The translations under genes and the position numbers were made by a program. A stretch of DNA of 64,000 nucleotides from Tolypothrix bouteillei VB521301. GTDB taxonomy: Bacteria; Cyanobacteriota; Cyanobacteriia; Cyanobacteriales; Nostocaceae. Under the pieces are notes generated by a model. It was not told where the DNA came from, did not search any database, and saw only the letters and a list, made by a program, of their open reading frames with translations. The DNA lies in assembly GCF_000760695.4 (NCBI RefSeq), contig NZ_JHEG04000001.1, positions 7,501,617-7,565,616 of the forward strand, in the 5' to 3' direction. Below are positions 1 to 9,044 of the stretch, piece after piece (the stretch's first letter is position 1; every line of letters begins with the position of its first letter).

Positions 1-2
1 GA

Positions 3-383
3 GATAATAGCTCAAAAACTCTTATACGTATTTTTCTAGTAACGTTAGTTAGTTTCACACTCGCTCAGGTATTAGGACGAAAGTTGCCTTATCTTAAGGA
101 AGAAAGTGTTAAAGCTTATCTTAAGCTAGCTTCAGTTTTTATATTTGGTTTTGCGACCTTAAACAGACTTACAGAAATCAAATATTTTGATGGAACTGGA
201 TGGCTTGATAAAACCAACACATCATTTTTTAAGCTTCTTTACTTTACTGGTTTTGGATTAGGTATATTTGCTTTATCTTTAGATAACTCTATCCAAAACT
301 CAATAAGTGCAATCTGCCACAACCTATGTACACTTTGGAACTCAATACCGTGTAACGAATTTACAGTTAGGTGCGATCGCTGA
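3..383 (+). CDS. membrane protein, 5' end outside window (partial)
   Basis: The reading frame is open from base 3 to a stop at 383 with no start in the window apart from an internal TTG at 84, so the gene begins upstream. The visible ~126 residues hold three hydrophobic stretches: one before the TTG (TLIRIFLVTLVSFTLAQ), one around LASVFIFGFATL and one around LLYFTGFGLGIFALSL. This fits an integral membrane protein. The last 30 residues are polar and Cys-containing, and the stop lies next to a GCGATCGC octamer, so the tail may be out of frame after an indel. No family recognised. Confidence 0.4.
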   Translation, partial: DNSSKTLIRIFLVTLVSFTLAQVLGRKLPYLKEESVKAYLKLASVFIFGFATLNRLTEIKYFDGTGWLDKTNTSFFKLLYFTGFGLGIFALSLDNSIQNSISAICHNLCTLWNSIPCNEFTVRCDR

Positions 384-443
384 TGACCCTGATGTGACTT
401 TTATAGATTTAAAAGAATTTGGTTTAATCTGTACACTAACTTA

Positions 444-1334
444 TTAAGATGCGCCAAACAACTCTAAAAACTCATCTACTACTTCATCGGCATTGTTTAA
501 ACACTCTGTTGCACTAAAACGAGTAGATTTGATTCCTTCTCTATCAAATAATCGGTCTCTTTGGTAGTCTTCAGAAGGTCGCTGATGGAATTCCCACCCG
601 TCTACTTCAAGAATTCTAGGGGAACCTTTATAAAAAACTAGAAAATCTGTCTCTTTAGTTTCTATACAATTTATCCTATTACGGATTCTACATTTAGCAT
701 TAACAAAGAAAAGAACACGTCTTTTCTCTAAAGCTTTAGCAATTTCAAACTCAGCCTGAGAACGAAAGTTTAAACCATTCTCTGAGTGGTAGTAATCAGA
801 CCTAGAATTATTTGAGACAGATTTTTTTGGCAGAACTAATCCCATCTCACCGCTTATTTGTTTATAAGCGTTAGTTAACTTTTCTGCCCAAGATGCATCA
901 ACCCGAATCTCCCATAAATGCTGAGTCCCCGAACCATCTGGTTGACCTTTGTAAGTTAGAGTTATACCTTGAGGAAAAGAATAGAACCCTGGTTTTCTGA
1001 CATTTGCAGTTAACCAATCGGAAGACCATTCTGTAGTAGGCATTATTTTACTCAACATTTTGAGCATTTGGTAAGTTCTCAACTCGTACACAAGAGTTGG
1101 AGATTCTAAGTTACTTAACGAAGTGGTTCTTTTGCTTAATTCTATACTGGTACTTTTAGTACTATTATCACTTGATGGCTCAACCTGTTGCTTCTGTTGG
1201 TTTAATTTAGCAATCGCTTCTACAAGTGTTTTTCCAGAAGACTTAGGAACATCGCGCACTGGTGTCTCTGAATCTTTTTTAATGCTAGCAAGCAATTCCA
1301 CAAGTCCAGGCTTCTTGGGCTTAACTCCAGTCAC
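444..1334 (-). CDS. DUF559/Vsr-like nuclease-fold protein
   Basis: 296 residues from a GTG preceded by AGGAGAA at 8-nt spacing. Residues 1-90 are low-complexity, rich in Ser, Lys and Gln, and probably a disordered linker. The C-terminal ~100 residues resemble the PD-(D/E)XK-like DUF559/Vsr fold: SQAEFEIAKAL (candidate acidic residue), ETDFLV, then ILEVDGWEFH, which matches the VEVDG..H signature. The middle part (residues ~85-170, with GTQHLWEIRVD) is unassigned. It sits alone in an accessory region. The nuclease activity is inferred from the fold signature only. Confidence 0.55.
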   Translation of the reverse strand: MTGVKPKKPGLVELLASIKKDSETPVRDVPKSSGKTLVEAIAKLNQQKQQVEPSSDNSTKSTSIELSKRTTSLSNLESPTLVYELRTYQMLKMLSKIMPTTEWSSDWLTANVRKPGFYSFPQGITLTYKGQPDGSGTQHLWEIRVDASWAEKLTNAYKQISGEMGLVLPKKSVSNNSRSDYYHSENGLNFRSQAEFEIAKALEKRRVLFFVNAKCRIRNRINCIETKETDFLVFYKGSPRILEVDGWEFHQRPSEDYQRDRLFDREGIKSTRFSATECLNNADEVVDEFLELFGAS

Positions 1335-1613
1335 TCTACTCGTTCTCCTAATAAATTAATGTTTACGGTAGAATTACCCAGGCAAAATAATCTAATTTAA
1401 AGAATGATAGCTCTCTACTATATAATATTTATACTGCTAATCAATATCATTTACTGACATAAAATAAAAATCAACAATCCAGAATTGTTTTCTAGAGTAA
1501 GTGCGACCACCTCCAATATTCCTCAAATAATGAAAATTGTTTTTCTACTTTTAGTTAATAATTTTACAAGTCATTTATTGTAGTATATATTTACTATAAT
1601 AAAGGATTTTCTC

Positions 1614-1868
1614 ATGCTAAGAGCAAGGGATTTATCTCTCATTAAAGAGATTTTTCTACAAGTAGAGAACTCTGCATCAGGGAGTAGAAGAATTACAAAC
1701 CTCAACATAAAAGGTTTTGATGAGCCTACTATTATCGATCGTGTTGATTTATTAATTGAATGGAACTACTTAAAAGGATACGTAAATAAAACTTTGCTTG
1801 GTATTACGGGATACGGTATAGATGGAATCACAATGAGTGGGTACGATTATTTGGACAAAATTAGGTGA
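1614..1868 (+). CDS. DUF2513-like small protein
   Basis: 84 residues from ATG with AAGGA upstream. The layout matches DUF2513: an N-terminal helix (RDLSLIKEIFLQVE), a middle winged-helix-like part (IIDRVDLLIEWNYLKG), and a C-terminal ITMSGYDYLDKIR that corresponds to the family's LTW.GH.FLD.IR end. DUF2513 proteins are small, of unknown role, and common in mobile or accessory DNA. The upstream ~240 bases are AT-rich with no other gene. Confidence 0.55.
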   Translation: MLRARDLSLIKEIFLQVENSASGSRRITNLNIKGFDEPTIIDRVDLLIEWNYLKGYVNKTLLGITGYGIDGITMSGYDYLDKIR

Positions 1869-2136
1869 TAGTTGCTTAGCCGAAAGTTTCTGCTAGGTGT
1901 ACGATCGCTTCTCTCTGAAATTTAAGAACTCCTTGTACAAAGCCAACCCCGAATGGACTGGGGTCGGCTTAACTTTTTTCTAAAGTCTTGTTAGGTGCGA
2001 TCGCTGATTTCTCTGAGATAACTTTTATAGTTTAAAGACACAGCTCTCTCAGAGTTTATGATATGCTGGTATTCATAGTGAAGTTCTCACAAAGGCACTA
2101 GCCCTCATTCTATTGGCTTAGAAGGAGAGCTTTATT

Positions 2137-2181
2137 ATGGCTATACTATTAATACCCTACAAGGAGGGTTTACATGGCTGA
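2137..2181 (+). CDS. 14-residue leader ORF overlapping the next gene
   Basis: ATG at 2137 follows GAAGGAGAG at good spacing and encodes a 14-residue peptide ending in TGA at 2181. Its 3' end overlaps the first 8 bases of the membrane-peptide gene at 2174 in another frame, and its body covers that gene's AAGGAGGG ribosome site. This layout suggests translational coupling or a regulatory leader. Expression is not proven; it could be a chance ORF. Confidence 0.35.
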   Translation: MAILLIPYKEGLHG

Positions 2182-2323
2182 CCTAATTAAGGTCTTGCTA
2201 CGAGTTCTTAAATCTCGTAGTGCTTTTTGGAGGTTTGTTGTCATCCTTTGCTTGGTTCTGACAACTATATCCGTTCTAACAACACTAATTTTAATTGTGT
2301 TGTTTACATTGGGTAAGTTCTAA
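2174..2323 (+). CDS. 49-residue single-helix membrane peptide
   Basis: ATG at 2174 is preceded by AAGGAGGG at near-ideal spacing. The 49-residue product has a basic N-terminus (MADLIKVLLRVLKSRSAFWR), one long hydrophobic helix (FVVILCLVLTTISVLTTLIL) and a short LGKF tail. A Rho-independent terminator follows within 40 bases, so the transcript is a compact unit. The size, basic-then-hydrophobic layout and overlapping leader ORF recall type I toxin peptides of the Hok/Ldr kind, but no sequence match is claimed. It could equally be a small membrane regulatory peptide. Confidence 0.5.
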   Translation: MADLIKVLLRVLKSRSAFWRFVVILCLVLTTISVLTTLILIVLFTLGKF

Positions 2324-2357
2324 ACTTACGTTTCTTTTATCATCCCAGACTACCGAT

Positions 2358-2391
2358 CAAGAGTTATTCGCAGTAACTCTTGGTCTTTCTT
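2358..2391 (+). terminator. Rho-independent terminator of the small membrane peptide
   Basis: A perfect 9-bp stem (CAAGAGTTA / TAACTCTTG) with a 7-base loop spans 2358-2382 and is followed by the T-rich GTCTTTCTT. It lies 35 bases after the stop at 2323. Confidence 0.7.
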
Positions 2392-2721
2392 AACCAAACT
2401 TAAGCAATACCGAGTACAGTATATGTGTCTCAGCTTGTTTTATCTTATCTTGGAATATCTTATCTGTGGGTGATGAATACAGAATAACACAAAAAAGATG
2501 AAATAGAAAATAGCAGCTATTTTGAAAACTGAGTTTTCAAAAGATGGAATACAAACCTTACAGAGACCGTACTCCAATTCACTTTACCTACTTAACACTC
2601 TGATTAGTAATATAAGGCAAAATAATTAATCTACTAATTTTTTATAACTTCCACTTAATACTCGTAGATTAGACGCTACTAAGTGCGATCGCACATGCGT
2701 AAGTTTTAACTAATGGCAAAC

Positions 2722-3410
2722 CTATGATAGTTCATTTTCGTAAAATATCTCACATTGCCAGATACCCAACTTCTGTAAGTATTTAAGATATTCTGAGTTA
2801 ATCATTGTTATCTCCCTTGGTTTCAATAGATACGTAATGAATTTTTCAGTAAATTCTTCAACAGTACTTGGTGGATGTGAAAGGTTTAGATTAAGAACGA
2901 ACTCATGAATAGTTTTAGCTTGAGATTGTTCAAGGAAGTGACTTGTTTAGGGGTATATGATGGAGTACTAGCTGGTGCTAATAGTGGCTTTTTGTCTGAT
3001 TGACTAGGTTCAAGATACTCTGGGGCATACTTATCTAAGTAATCCATCGCATCATCAGATATAGATAATTCTTCTTCTAAAGCATAAGTTAGCTCCTGCA
3101 TTACTCCTTCGTGACCAATCTGCCTTGCGTATGACCTGAAGTTGCTACCTTCGAGAACGTGTGCCAAACATTTCTTCTTGACTGCTGCCAAATTACGTTT
3201 CTTCTCCCTACCTTTTTCAAAAGCAGAATAGATTACATACGCAGCTACTAGTCCACCAGTTACTGGTCCTGCCATCATTCCAAAAGCAGCGGCAGCAGCA
3301 AAACCACCAAATACGTGTATTTGTAGATTATCGGAACCTACTTGCTGCAACGCTAGCTCAGACCATTCTTCGTTATCTTTGTGAAAGCTTTCTAAATTAA
3401 AATTAGTCAT
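2722..3410 (-). pseudogene. Ala/Gly-rich membrane-segment protein, probably frameshifted
   Basis: The first frame (ATG 3410 to stop 2886) gives an N-terminal MTNFNLESFHKDNEEW, a Gly/Ala-rich hydrophobic segment (FGGFAAAAAFGMMAGPVTGG), a basic stretch and an acidic C-terminal half. Its last ~15 residues look non-native. A second frame starting near 2953 and ending at 2722 reads as convincing protein (HFLEQSQAKTIHEF..., then STVEEFTEKFITYLLKP). The simplest reading is one gene broken by an indel near 2950. An AGGAGG lies ~29 bases upstream of the ATG, with an in-frame ATT at 5-nt spacing, so the start is uncertain; a longer ORF from ATG at 3455 is also open. Family unknown. Confidence 0.4.
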
Positions 3411-3573
3411 AATTAAAAACGATTGTGTTTGAATGGCGTACCTCCTAAGATGCACATTTTATAACCCTCATATAGCAAGGCTTTCAGAAAATGAAAAAAA
3501 TGTGCGTCTTTCATATATTACTAGCGGCGATTTTCACGGCTAGTCGGAGGCTGACATCTTGCACCTTCTCAAC

Positions 3574-3606
3574 AACAGAGTGGTGGGTAGTGCCCACCCT
3601 ACGAAA
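3574..3606. repeat. small dispersed palindrome, family A
   Basis: Contains GGTGGGTAGTGCCCACCCTA, a near-perfect palindrome. Related copies occur at 32301-32325 and 41133-41156. Such GTAGGGTGGGCA...TGCCCACCCTAC units are scattered between genes in filamentous cyanobacteria. Confidence 0.6.
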
Positions 3607-3724
3607 GAATAAGCTTTTTGGGCTTTGATTTTTGCAATAAGGCGATGCTGCAAGATGTGAGGTACCTGAGACTTGAACTCAGGGGTCGAGGAGGATCGAT
3701 CGCACCTTCTGCTACGCCTATTTT

Positions 3725-4212
3725 TTAATGTTCCTTGCTGCTTGCTACCAGGAATTTATGGAGCATATTGATAGAAATCATCGTGTGGACAAGAATCTCA
3801 ACCATGAATAGTGTTGCGATCGTACCAAACACATTGCTCCAGTTGACATACTGGAAAACGCCTAACATCAGGTATTGGATTGCTTTATCCCAAGGTATAC
3901 CAGGCATTATAGGGTAATACCAAATGCAAACCAAAGCATCTACAACATAAGCGACAATACAGTACAAGGTCATATTGTCTAGAAACCCACCTATAAAATT
4001 GTTCAGAGCTTTCTTTGCATTTTTTATAGATCGTGGGTCACTGTCTTTAACAGATATTGTCCCACTCGAATCAGAAGCCCGAACCACTGCTGAGAGAAAC
4101 CCGTGATGTCTCCACAGGACTCCAGGTAACACCTGCAAAAGTTGTATTGGTAACCAGACTAAAAAACCACTTATCCAAACAAAGGATTTCTGCTGAACTC
4201 CCGGTTTGCACT
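3725..4212 (-). pseudogene. remnant of a multi-helix membrane protein
   Basis: The frame ending at 3725 encodes a membrane protein with at least two clear helices (TLYCIVAYVVDALVCIWYY and VFGTIATLFMVEILVHTMIS). Upstream of the only usable start (TTG at 4138) the frame stays open and reads like a further membrane segment (FVWISGFLVWLPIQLLQVLP) back to a TAG near 4212, without ATG or GTG. The N-terminus therefore appears to be lost and the gene is probably dead. The original family is not recognised; an amphipathic WYYPIMPGIPWDKAIQYL loop is conserved-looking. Confidence 0.4.
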
Positions 4213-4488
4213 ACAATGACCTCAATGTAACAGCTGCACGTAAGAAAGCAGACTTAATCGAGCACGATATCGCTTTTGGGGCTTTCGAGCCAACACACGT
4301 TAAATACAAAAACCCGGATTTGAAGGAAAGTCAGGTACTTTCCTAGAAAAATTAGATCCGACCTCACCGCGATCGCGCTTTTCGAGAAATTCACTCAAAG
4401 TTTTAGGGCAGTAGAGTGAGAAATATAGGATTAGCTATACTAGGGAAAAAATCGATCGCTGAACAGATCTCTCTTATTATACATAGGC

Positions 4489-5406
4489 ATGGCTATATTC
4501 AACGCTGACTTGCTAAATGCCAAGATTGGAGTCAAGTTTAACTCTTTATTAGTTCTCTCTTTCTTCGTCGGTATTCTTCTTAGCAGCCTGATGCTATCAA
4601 GTGTTCTGCAACAGAGAGCGGAGTATGAGATTAACGTTAAGGCTGATTTGCTCATGCAAACAATGAACTCATTACGGCATTATACTCAAGATCGTGTCAA
4701 TCCACTGCTTGCGCCTCAATTAAAAACTGGTTCCACCTTTATTCCCGAAGCAATTCCAACTTTTTCAGTAAGAGAGGTTTCGGAATACTTACGCAAAGAT
4801 GACAAATATCACGACTTTTTCTATAAAGATGCTGCTCTCAATCCTACTAATCCTAGAGACCAAGCTGATAGTTTTGAAACTGCATTGGTAGAACGTTTTC
4901 GCCGACAACCAGAAATCAAGGAACTTTCGGGTTTTCGCTCTACACCAGAGGGGAAAAAGTTTTATACAGCTCATCCATTTAAAATAGAAGAAAATCGCTG
5001 TCTTGAGTGCCATTCTCGTCCTGACATTGCACCAAAAAGTTTATTAGCCACTTATGGAGAACATGGGTTTGGTTGGCAGCTGAATGAGGTTATTGCGGCT
5101 CAAATGGTCTATGTTCCTTCAGAAAAGGTCTTTGATGAAACTTGGCGGGCTTTCTTTTCTGTTATGCTCGTTATCATGACTATCTTTTTTGCTGTCATAT
5201 TGTTGATTAATTTCTTATTAAAGAAAGTTGTTATCCAAAGAATTAAAAATATTGCAAAAACAGCTAATGCTGTAAGCACGGGTGAGATAAATGCTAACTT
5301 TGAAGAACAATCAAAAGATGAAATTGGTTTACTAGCGATCGCTTTTGAACGCATGAGATCCAGTTTGTTGATTGCCATGGATTTGCTAAAGCAACACAAA
5401 ACTTAA
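4489..5406 (+). CDS. Tll0287-type (DUF3365) heme sensor with HAMP domain
   Basis: 305 residues. TM helix 1 (about 17-40), an extracytoplasmic DUF3365 domain with a c-type heme motif CLECH at 171-175, TM helix 2 (about 222-246) and a HAMP domain (about 244-297). The chain ends after HAMP, with no kinase, cyclase or methyl-accepting domain, so it needs a partner or is a stand-alone adaptor. Tll0287 homologues bind heme near the membrane and are thought to act as redox or gas sensors. It is convergent with the CHAT gene 4 bases away. Function inferred from domain order; domain calls are strong. Confidence 0.8.
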   Translation: MAIFNADLLNAKIGVKFNSLLVLSFFVGILLSSLMLSSVLQQRAEYEINVKADLLMQTMNSLRHYTQDRVNPLLAPQLKTGSTFIPEAIPTFSVREVSEYLRKDDKYHDFFYKDAALNPTNPRDQADSFETALVERFRRQPEIKELSGFRSTPEGKKFYTAHPFKIEENRCLECHSRPDIAPKSLLATYGEHGFGWQLNEVIAAQMVYVPSEKVFDETWRAFFSVMLVIMTIFFAVILLINFLLKKVVIQRIKNIAKTANAVSTGEINANFEEQSKDEIGLLAIAFERMRSSLLIAMDLLKQHKT

Positions 5407-5410
5407 TCCG

Positions 5411-7024
5411 TTAATTATCCAGTACCTGCTGTTTGAAAGCCAATGCTAGTTGAGGATTTGGAAGTTGAGCAGCTAGACTTTCGACAAAAGTTGCGCGAGA
5501 GTGTTCTCCAGAACTAAGAGTTTGTTGAATGAGAATATGAGCAATTGGTCCGATCGCTTGGGTTAACGCTTGCTCGCACTGACGGATAAAATTTTCATCT
5601 AATACTTGATATTGCTCTATTAACATTTCTACCCTATCTTCCAGTTTCAAAAGCGGCTGTGTTAGCTCCAAATGGACTTGTTTCTGAAATTGCTCTTGCT
5701 GAGATGGAGACAGATGACGCCTCAATTGCTCGATTAATTCCCTTCGATTCCCCACCTGTGCCAACACATTTTGTAGCAGAATGGGAGCAATCGGTCCAAT
5801 AAGATCGAGTAAAACCTTTTCCAATTTATAGATTTGGGATGATGTCAATACAAAATGCAAAGGTTCGGCTATGTTAAGCCAGATAGGAGGTTCGACAGCA
5901 GGATTTTGACAGATGGTAGGTAACCAAGAAGCACCGGGAAAATCAGCTTCCAAGCTTTTTAATTGCTGACGGGCGTACCGCACGGCTCGATATAAAGACA
6001 AACGTTCGAGAGCAAAAGCAGAGAGAAAGTGTCTAAAAAATTCTTGTGCTACCCGGTTGGGTACGGGTTCTCGCATGACAATAACGGTAGGAATATGTAA
6101 TTTTTCTAAAGAATTTGCTAAGCCTAAGCCGTCACAGGAATTGAAAATTGCCAGTTTTAACCCATTGGCAATGGCTACCTTGAGCGCTTCTTGCAACTGT
6201 TGAATTGTTAAACTGTTATTAGTGGGATTTTCGTTGAGATAAATCCTGCCTGTTTCGCCTTCGGTTTGACTGTGTCCGGCAAAAAAGAGAATATCCCAGC
6301 CTCGATCGTTCCGAAGTTGCTGGTTTAATTGTTCGTAGGAAGGGTTCACAAGAAACTCAATTTTTGCCTCTTGTAAATCTTGAAGAAATCTTTGTTCCGC
6401 CTTTAAATCTACTCCTTTGCTACTGCCTAAAATCGCCAAGAGTCTGACTTTTGTTGTATCTCGCTTAGCCTGCCCTTCACGCTGGTATTCAGGTTGACTC
6501 AGTGCTGGTTCTGCTTGGGGATATTCGCCAAAAAACTGCCAACAATGCCAGGGTAACCGACGCAGTAAGTCATCGTTGGTTTCAATCATGACATGGATTT
6601 CTGATGATGAGTCCAGTCGAGATCGCACTTGGCTATCGACATTCAGAAACCCTGGTGAGTGAAGCCAAGCATTTATGCTCTGTTCTAGTTGATAACAAAC
6701 TTGATGAAAGCTATCTTGCGAAATATTGGTAACGCCTTCTAGGTCAATTTCTAGCTCATCATCCACATCCACCTCTACCAATTGGGCAACGGATTGTTTG
6801 CGGATGTCCTTCATACTCGCCATCCGATTGCAAAGGTGTTTGTAAATTAATTGCCAGTTACTGTAGAGTTCTGCCAAAATTGGTGCTGCGGGTAGGCTAC
6901 CAATAAACTGCTGGGGTCGAGAATAGCCCGATACCCACAATTGAACGGTTACTCTAGGAAAGCCACTGTTTAGATCTCCATCTCCCAAGTTGATAACGAC
7001 AGCCTTAAGCGTTGGCGGAGGCAT
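5411..7024 (-). CDS. CHAT-domain protein (caspase-like) with two GPIA-type C-terminal repeats
   Basis: 537 residues. The CHAT (caspase-HetF-associated) domain covers about 150-380 with a candidate catalytic dyad: His251 in FFAGHSQTEG and Cys297 in FNSCDGLG. N-terminal ~150 residues are an unassigned alpha/beta region. The C-terminus holds two related units starting DLIGPIAPILLQ (408-419) and QAIGPIAHILIQ (489-500), similar to DUF8082-type effector-associated repeats. It lies 52 bases downstream of a LuxR-type response regulator on the same strand. Known CHAT proteins are proteases or HetF-like regulators; the substrate here is unknown. Confidence 0.8.
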   Translation of the reverse strand: MPPPTLKAVVINLGDGDLNSGFPRVTVQLWVSGYSRPQQFIGSLPAAPILAELYSNWQLIYKHLCNRMASMKDIRKQSVAQLVEVDVDDELEIDLEGVTNISQDSFHQVCYQLEQSINAWLHSPGFLNVDSQVRSRLDSSSEIHVMIETNDDLLRRLPWHCWQFFGEYPQAEPALSQPEYQREGQAKRDTTKVRLLAILGSSKGVDLKAEQRFLQDLQEAKIEFLVNPSYEQLNQQLRNDRGWDILFFAGHSQTEGETGRIYLNENPTNNSLTIQQLQEALKVAIANGLKLAIFNSCDGLGLANSLEKLHIPTVIVMREPVPNRVAQEFFRHFLSAFALERLSLYRAVRYARQQLKSLEADFPGASWLPTICQNPAVEPPIWLNIAEPLHFVLTSSQIYKLEKVLLDLIGPIAPILLQNVLAQVGNRRELIEQLRRHLSPSQQEQFQKQVHLELTQPLLKLEDRVEMLIEQYQVLDENFIRQCEQALTQAIGPIAHILIQQTLSSGEHSRATFVESLAAQLPNPQLALAFKQQVLDN

Positions 7025-7076
7025 TTTTCTCCATTTGCGATCGCAAATGACTTACCTCACCAATTCTAGCAAGGTT

Positions 7077-7802
7077 TTATTGTACTAAACCCGCACGTAA
7101 AGCTCGAACAGCAGCCTGAGTACGGTCAGCTACACAGAGTTTGCTCAAAATACTTCTAACATGAGTTTTTACAGTCCCAATTGTCAGGTGAAGCTTTTGG
7201 GCAATTTCTGCATTATCGCACCCAGAAACAATCAACTCCAAAACATCCATTTCCCGTTCGGTCAGTGGATAAGTTTCCAGTGTTTTCTCAACTTCTGGGT
7301 CTACAGCATTAATCATGACCCGTTTGCCCGTCATTCCTCCATTGCGATCGGGGAAATCATGACGAATTTGTTGCAAAATAATATCTGCAATTGTTGGGTC
7401 AATCCAAGAACTACCTGTATGAATTGTTTTTACTGCCTCTACCAGTTTATCTGTTGCAATATCCTTCATACAGTAAGAATCTGCTCCTGCTGCAAAAGCT
7501 GCTAAAACAGCTTCATCACTATTTTGCATTGTGAGAATCAGCAGTTTTGTTGTGTAGTCTTGTGTCTGAGCTTGATATTGCCTAAACTGACGTGTCAGTT
7601 CAATTCCATCCATATCAGGCAAACCAATGTCGATAGTGGCAACATCTGGATGCAAGGTTTTCAAAAGCTGTAGCCCTTCCCTTGCATTGGAAGCCTCACC
7701 AACAATCTTCATTTCTGCCTGAGTTTGTAAAGCAGCCCGTAAACCTATCCGGGTAAGGTTGTGGTCTTCAATGACGACGACCTTGATTTCACTCATAGCC
7801 AA
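7077..7802 (-). CDS. NarL/FixJ-family response regulator
   Basis: 241 residues: receiver domain with IEDH acidic residues at 11-14, phospho-acceptor Asp58 (TIDIGLPDMDG) and the YCMKD lysine motif. A ~40-residue linker is followed by a LuxR-type helix-turn-helix (LTEREMDVLELIVSG ... GTVKTHVRSIL). It probably leads a short unit with the CHAT gene downstream. It is a clear paralogue of the regulator at 11548-12273, sharing the unusual linker with DPTIA.IILQ. No cognate kinase gene is adjacent. Confidence 0.88.
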   Translation of the reverse strand: MAMSEIKVVVIEDHNLTRIGLRAALQTQAEMKIVGEASNAREGLQLLKTLHPDVATIDIGLPDMDGIELTRQFRQYQAQTQDYTTKLLILTMQNSDEAVLAAFAAGADSYCMKDIATDKLVEAVKTIHTGSSWIDPTIADIILQQIRHDFPDRNGGMTGKRVMINAVDPEVEKTLETYPLTEREMDVLELIVSGCDNAEIAQKLHLTIGTVKTHVRSILSKLCVADRTQAAVRALRAGLVQ

Positions 7803-8317
7803 TCACCTCTACCCATTATACATGGATATTCTAATAGGGATTTTATACAAAAAGAAAGATGTCAACAAACTTCATCCCCCCCAAGCTATAAAAATTAATG
7901 CAAATGGGCATGGAATAAGGGCCGAGGGATAAGTTATTTCTGACTGTGTCACAGACCCTGTTTTTGGCAGAGTGGCGATCGTCATCAACTAACTGCGTTT
8001 TTCAATTACACCTCTTAAAAAAATACGATTATAATTTTTAATGGCGTTTTTGGCAAGTTACCAAAAATTGGTGGGCTTACCCCTACCGATACTACCTAAA
8101 ATTTTTTGTGAATAATTTAAAATTCTTAATACTAGGAATGATATTTGATTTATAAAATACCCGTACAATGGCTACAAAAAGCATTTATGTAGTAGGCATT
8201 TTTTACCATACAGTACTTAAAATTTTTCACAAAGGATTTAGAGACTGCTACAGCTTCAATACTTAGTCTGTGGATTAACGCCGATTGCGAGCTTGCAATA
8301 TTACTTATTATAAATAA
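7803..8317. other. intergenic, no gene seen
   Basis: AT-rich spacer upstream of the response regulator. A 64-codon minus-strand ORF at 8150-8344 has no protein-like character and runs into the csbD terminator, so it is not called. Confidence 0.5.
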
Positions 8318-8352
8318 AACAGTGTTTGCCGATTGTTTCAGCAAACACTGTT
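8318..8352 (-). terminator. Rho-independent terminator of csbD-like gene
   Basis: A 12-bp perfect stem (AACAGTGTTTGC / GCAAACACTGTT) with an 11-base loop. On the minus strand it is followed by TTTTATTTATAA, placing the T-tract on the csbD side. It lies 25 bases after the stop. Confidence 0.8.
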
Positions 8353-8376
8353 ATACACAAATCTCTGTTATTTTAG

Positions 8377-8559
8377 TTAGTCGATCGCTCTCTTAACATC
8401 ATCTTTCAAGTTTTCCACGCTATGGCGAACTTGAGCTTCAGCTTGCTTTGCTTTACCTTCAGCTTTGTCATTGGGGTTACCTGTGATTTCACCCACAACT
8501 TCTTGAATTTTACCTTCTATATTTTTAGCAGTTGCTTCTATGCGATTTTCGATACTCAT
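8377..8559 (-). CDS. CsbD-family stress protein
   Basis: 60 residues, starting at ATG with AAGGAG seven bases upstream. The IEGKIQEVVGEITGNPNDKAEGKAKQ region is the typical CsbD signature: a small hydrophilic four-helix protein made under general stress. Role in cyanobacteria not established; usually induced by salt or drying. Monocistronic, with its own terminator. Confidence 0.85.
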   Translation of the reverse strand: MSIENRIEATAKNIEGKIQEVVGEITGNPNDKAEGKAKQAEAQVRHSVENLKDDVKRAID

Positions 8560-8912
8560 ATTAACTCCTTACTTTTGATTTGTTAGTAGCCTGTTTTCTA
8601 TCTATAAATATCTTATTTAAAAAATATTTGTCTGTCAGTCTATCCTAAGTTTATGATTAAGCAAAAAGATTTTGTCCGCGCAACAGATTATTTATGTTAT
8701 TTAACTCATCTGCAAGATTTAAAATTATAGATATTAGAGAGACACAGATAGTAAAGTTACCTCTTTCCTGGGATAAGTATATTCTATCTTGCGGTAGATA
8801 ATTTCATGACTGCTTGGCTCGTGTAAAATAACCTAACAACCACCTGTACCGGGAGGCAAAGCTTCTAGCGAAGGCATTTTCAGACTCCGCTAGGGAACAA
8901 GGCGAAAATAAA
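8560..8912. other. intergenic, no gene seen
   Basis: Spacer between csbD and a terminator hairpin. It contains a degenerate cyanobacterial repeat near 8851-8900 and no credible ORF. Confidence 0.4.
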
Positions 8913-8941
8913 ATACCCGGCTTCTTGAAGAAGTCGGGTAT
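8913..8941 (-). terminator. strong hairpin terminator for the gene at 9045
   Basis: Stem ATACCCGGCTTC / GAAGTCGGGTAT (12 bp, one G-T pair) with a 5-base loop. On the minus strand the stem runs into TTTTATTTT, so it most likely ends the transcript of the acidic protein at 9045-9452. Confidence 0.7.
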
Positions 8942-9044
8942 GTTGTAGGCAAAATGAGTATATTAATGACAAAAAAAATGATGACCGGGTGTTGTCCCAA
9001 TCATCCCACAGTACCTATGTAACCGAAAAACTCAGACAAAAAGA

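Noticed and set aside
3655..3705. T-arm-like sequence (CTGAG-TTCAAGT-CTCAG on the minus strand), possible tRNA
   Set aside because: The T-arm is convincing, but no matching acceptor, D-arm or anticodon arm is found upstream. At most a tRNA fragment.
8150..8344. 64-codon minus-strand ORF
   Set aside because: It runs through the csbD terminator and has no ribosome site or protein-like pattern.
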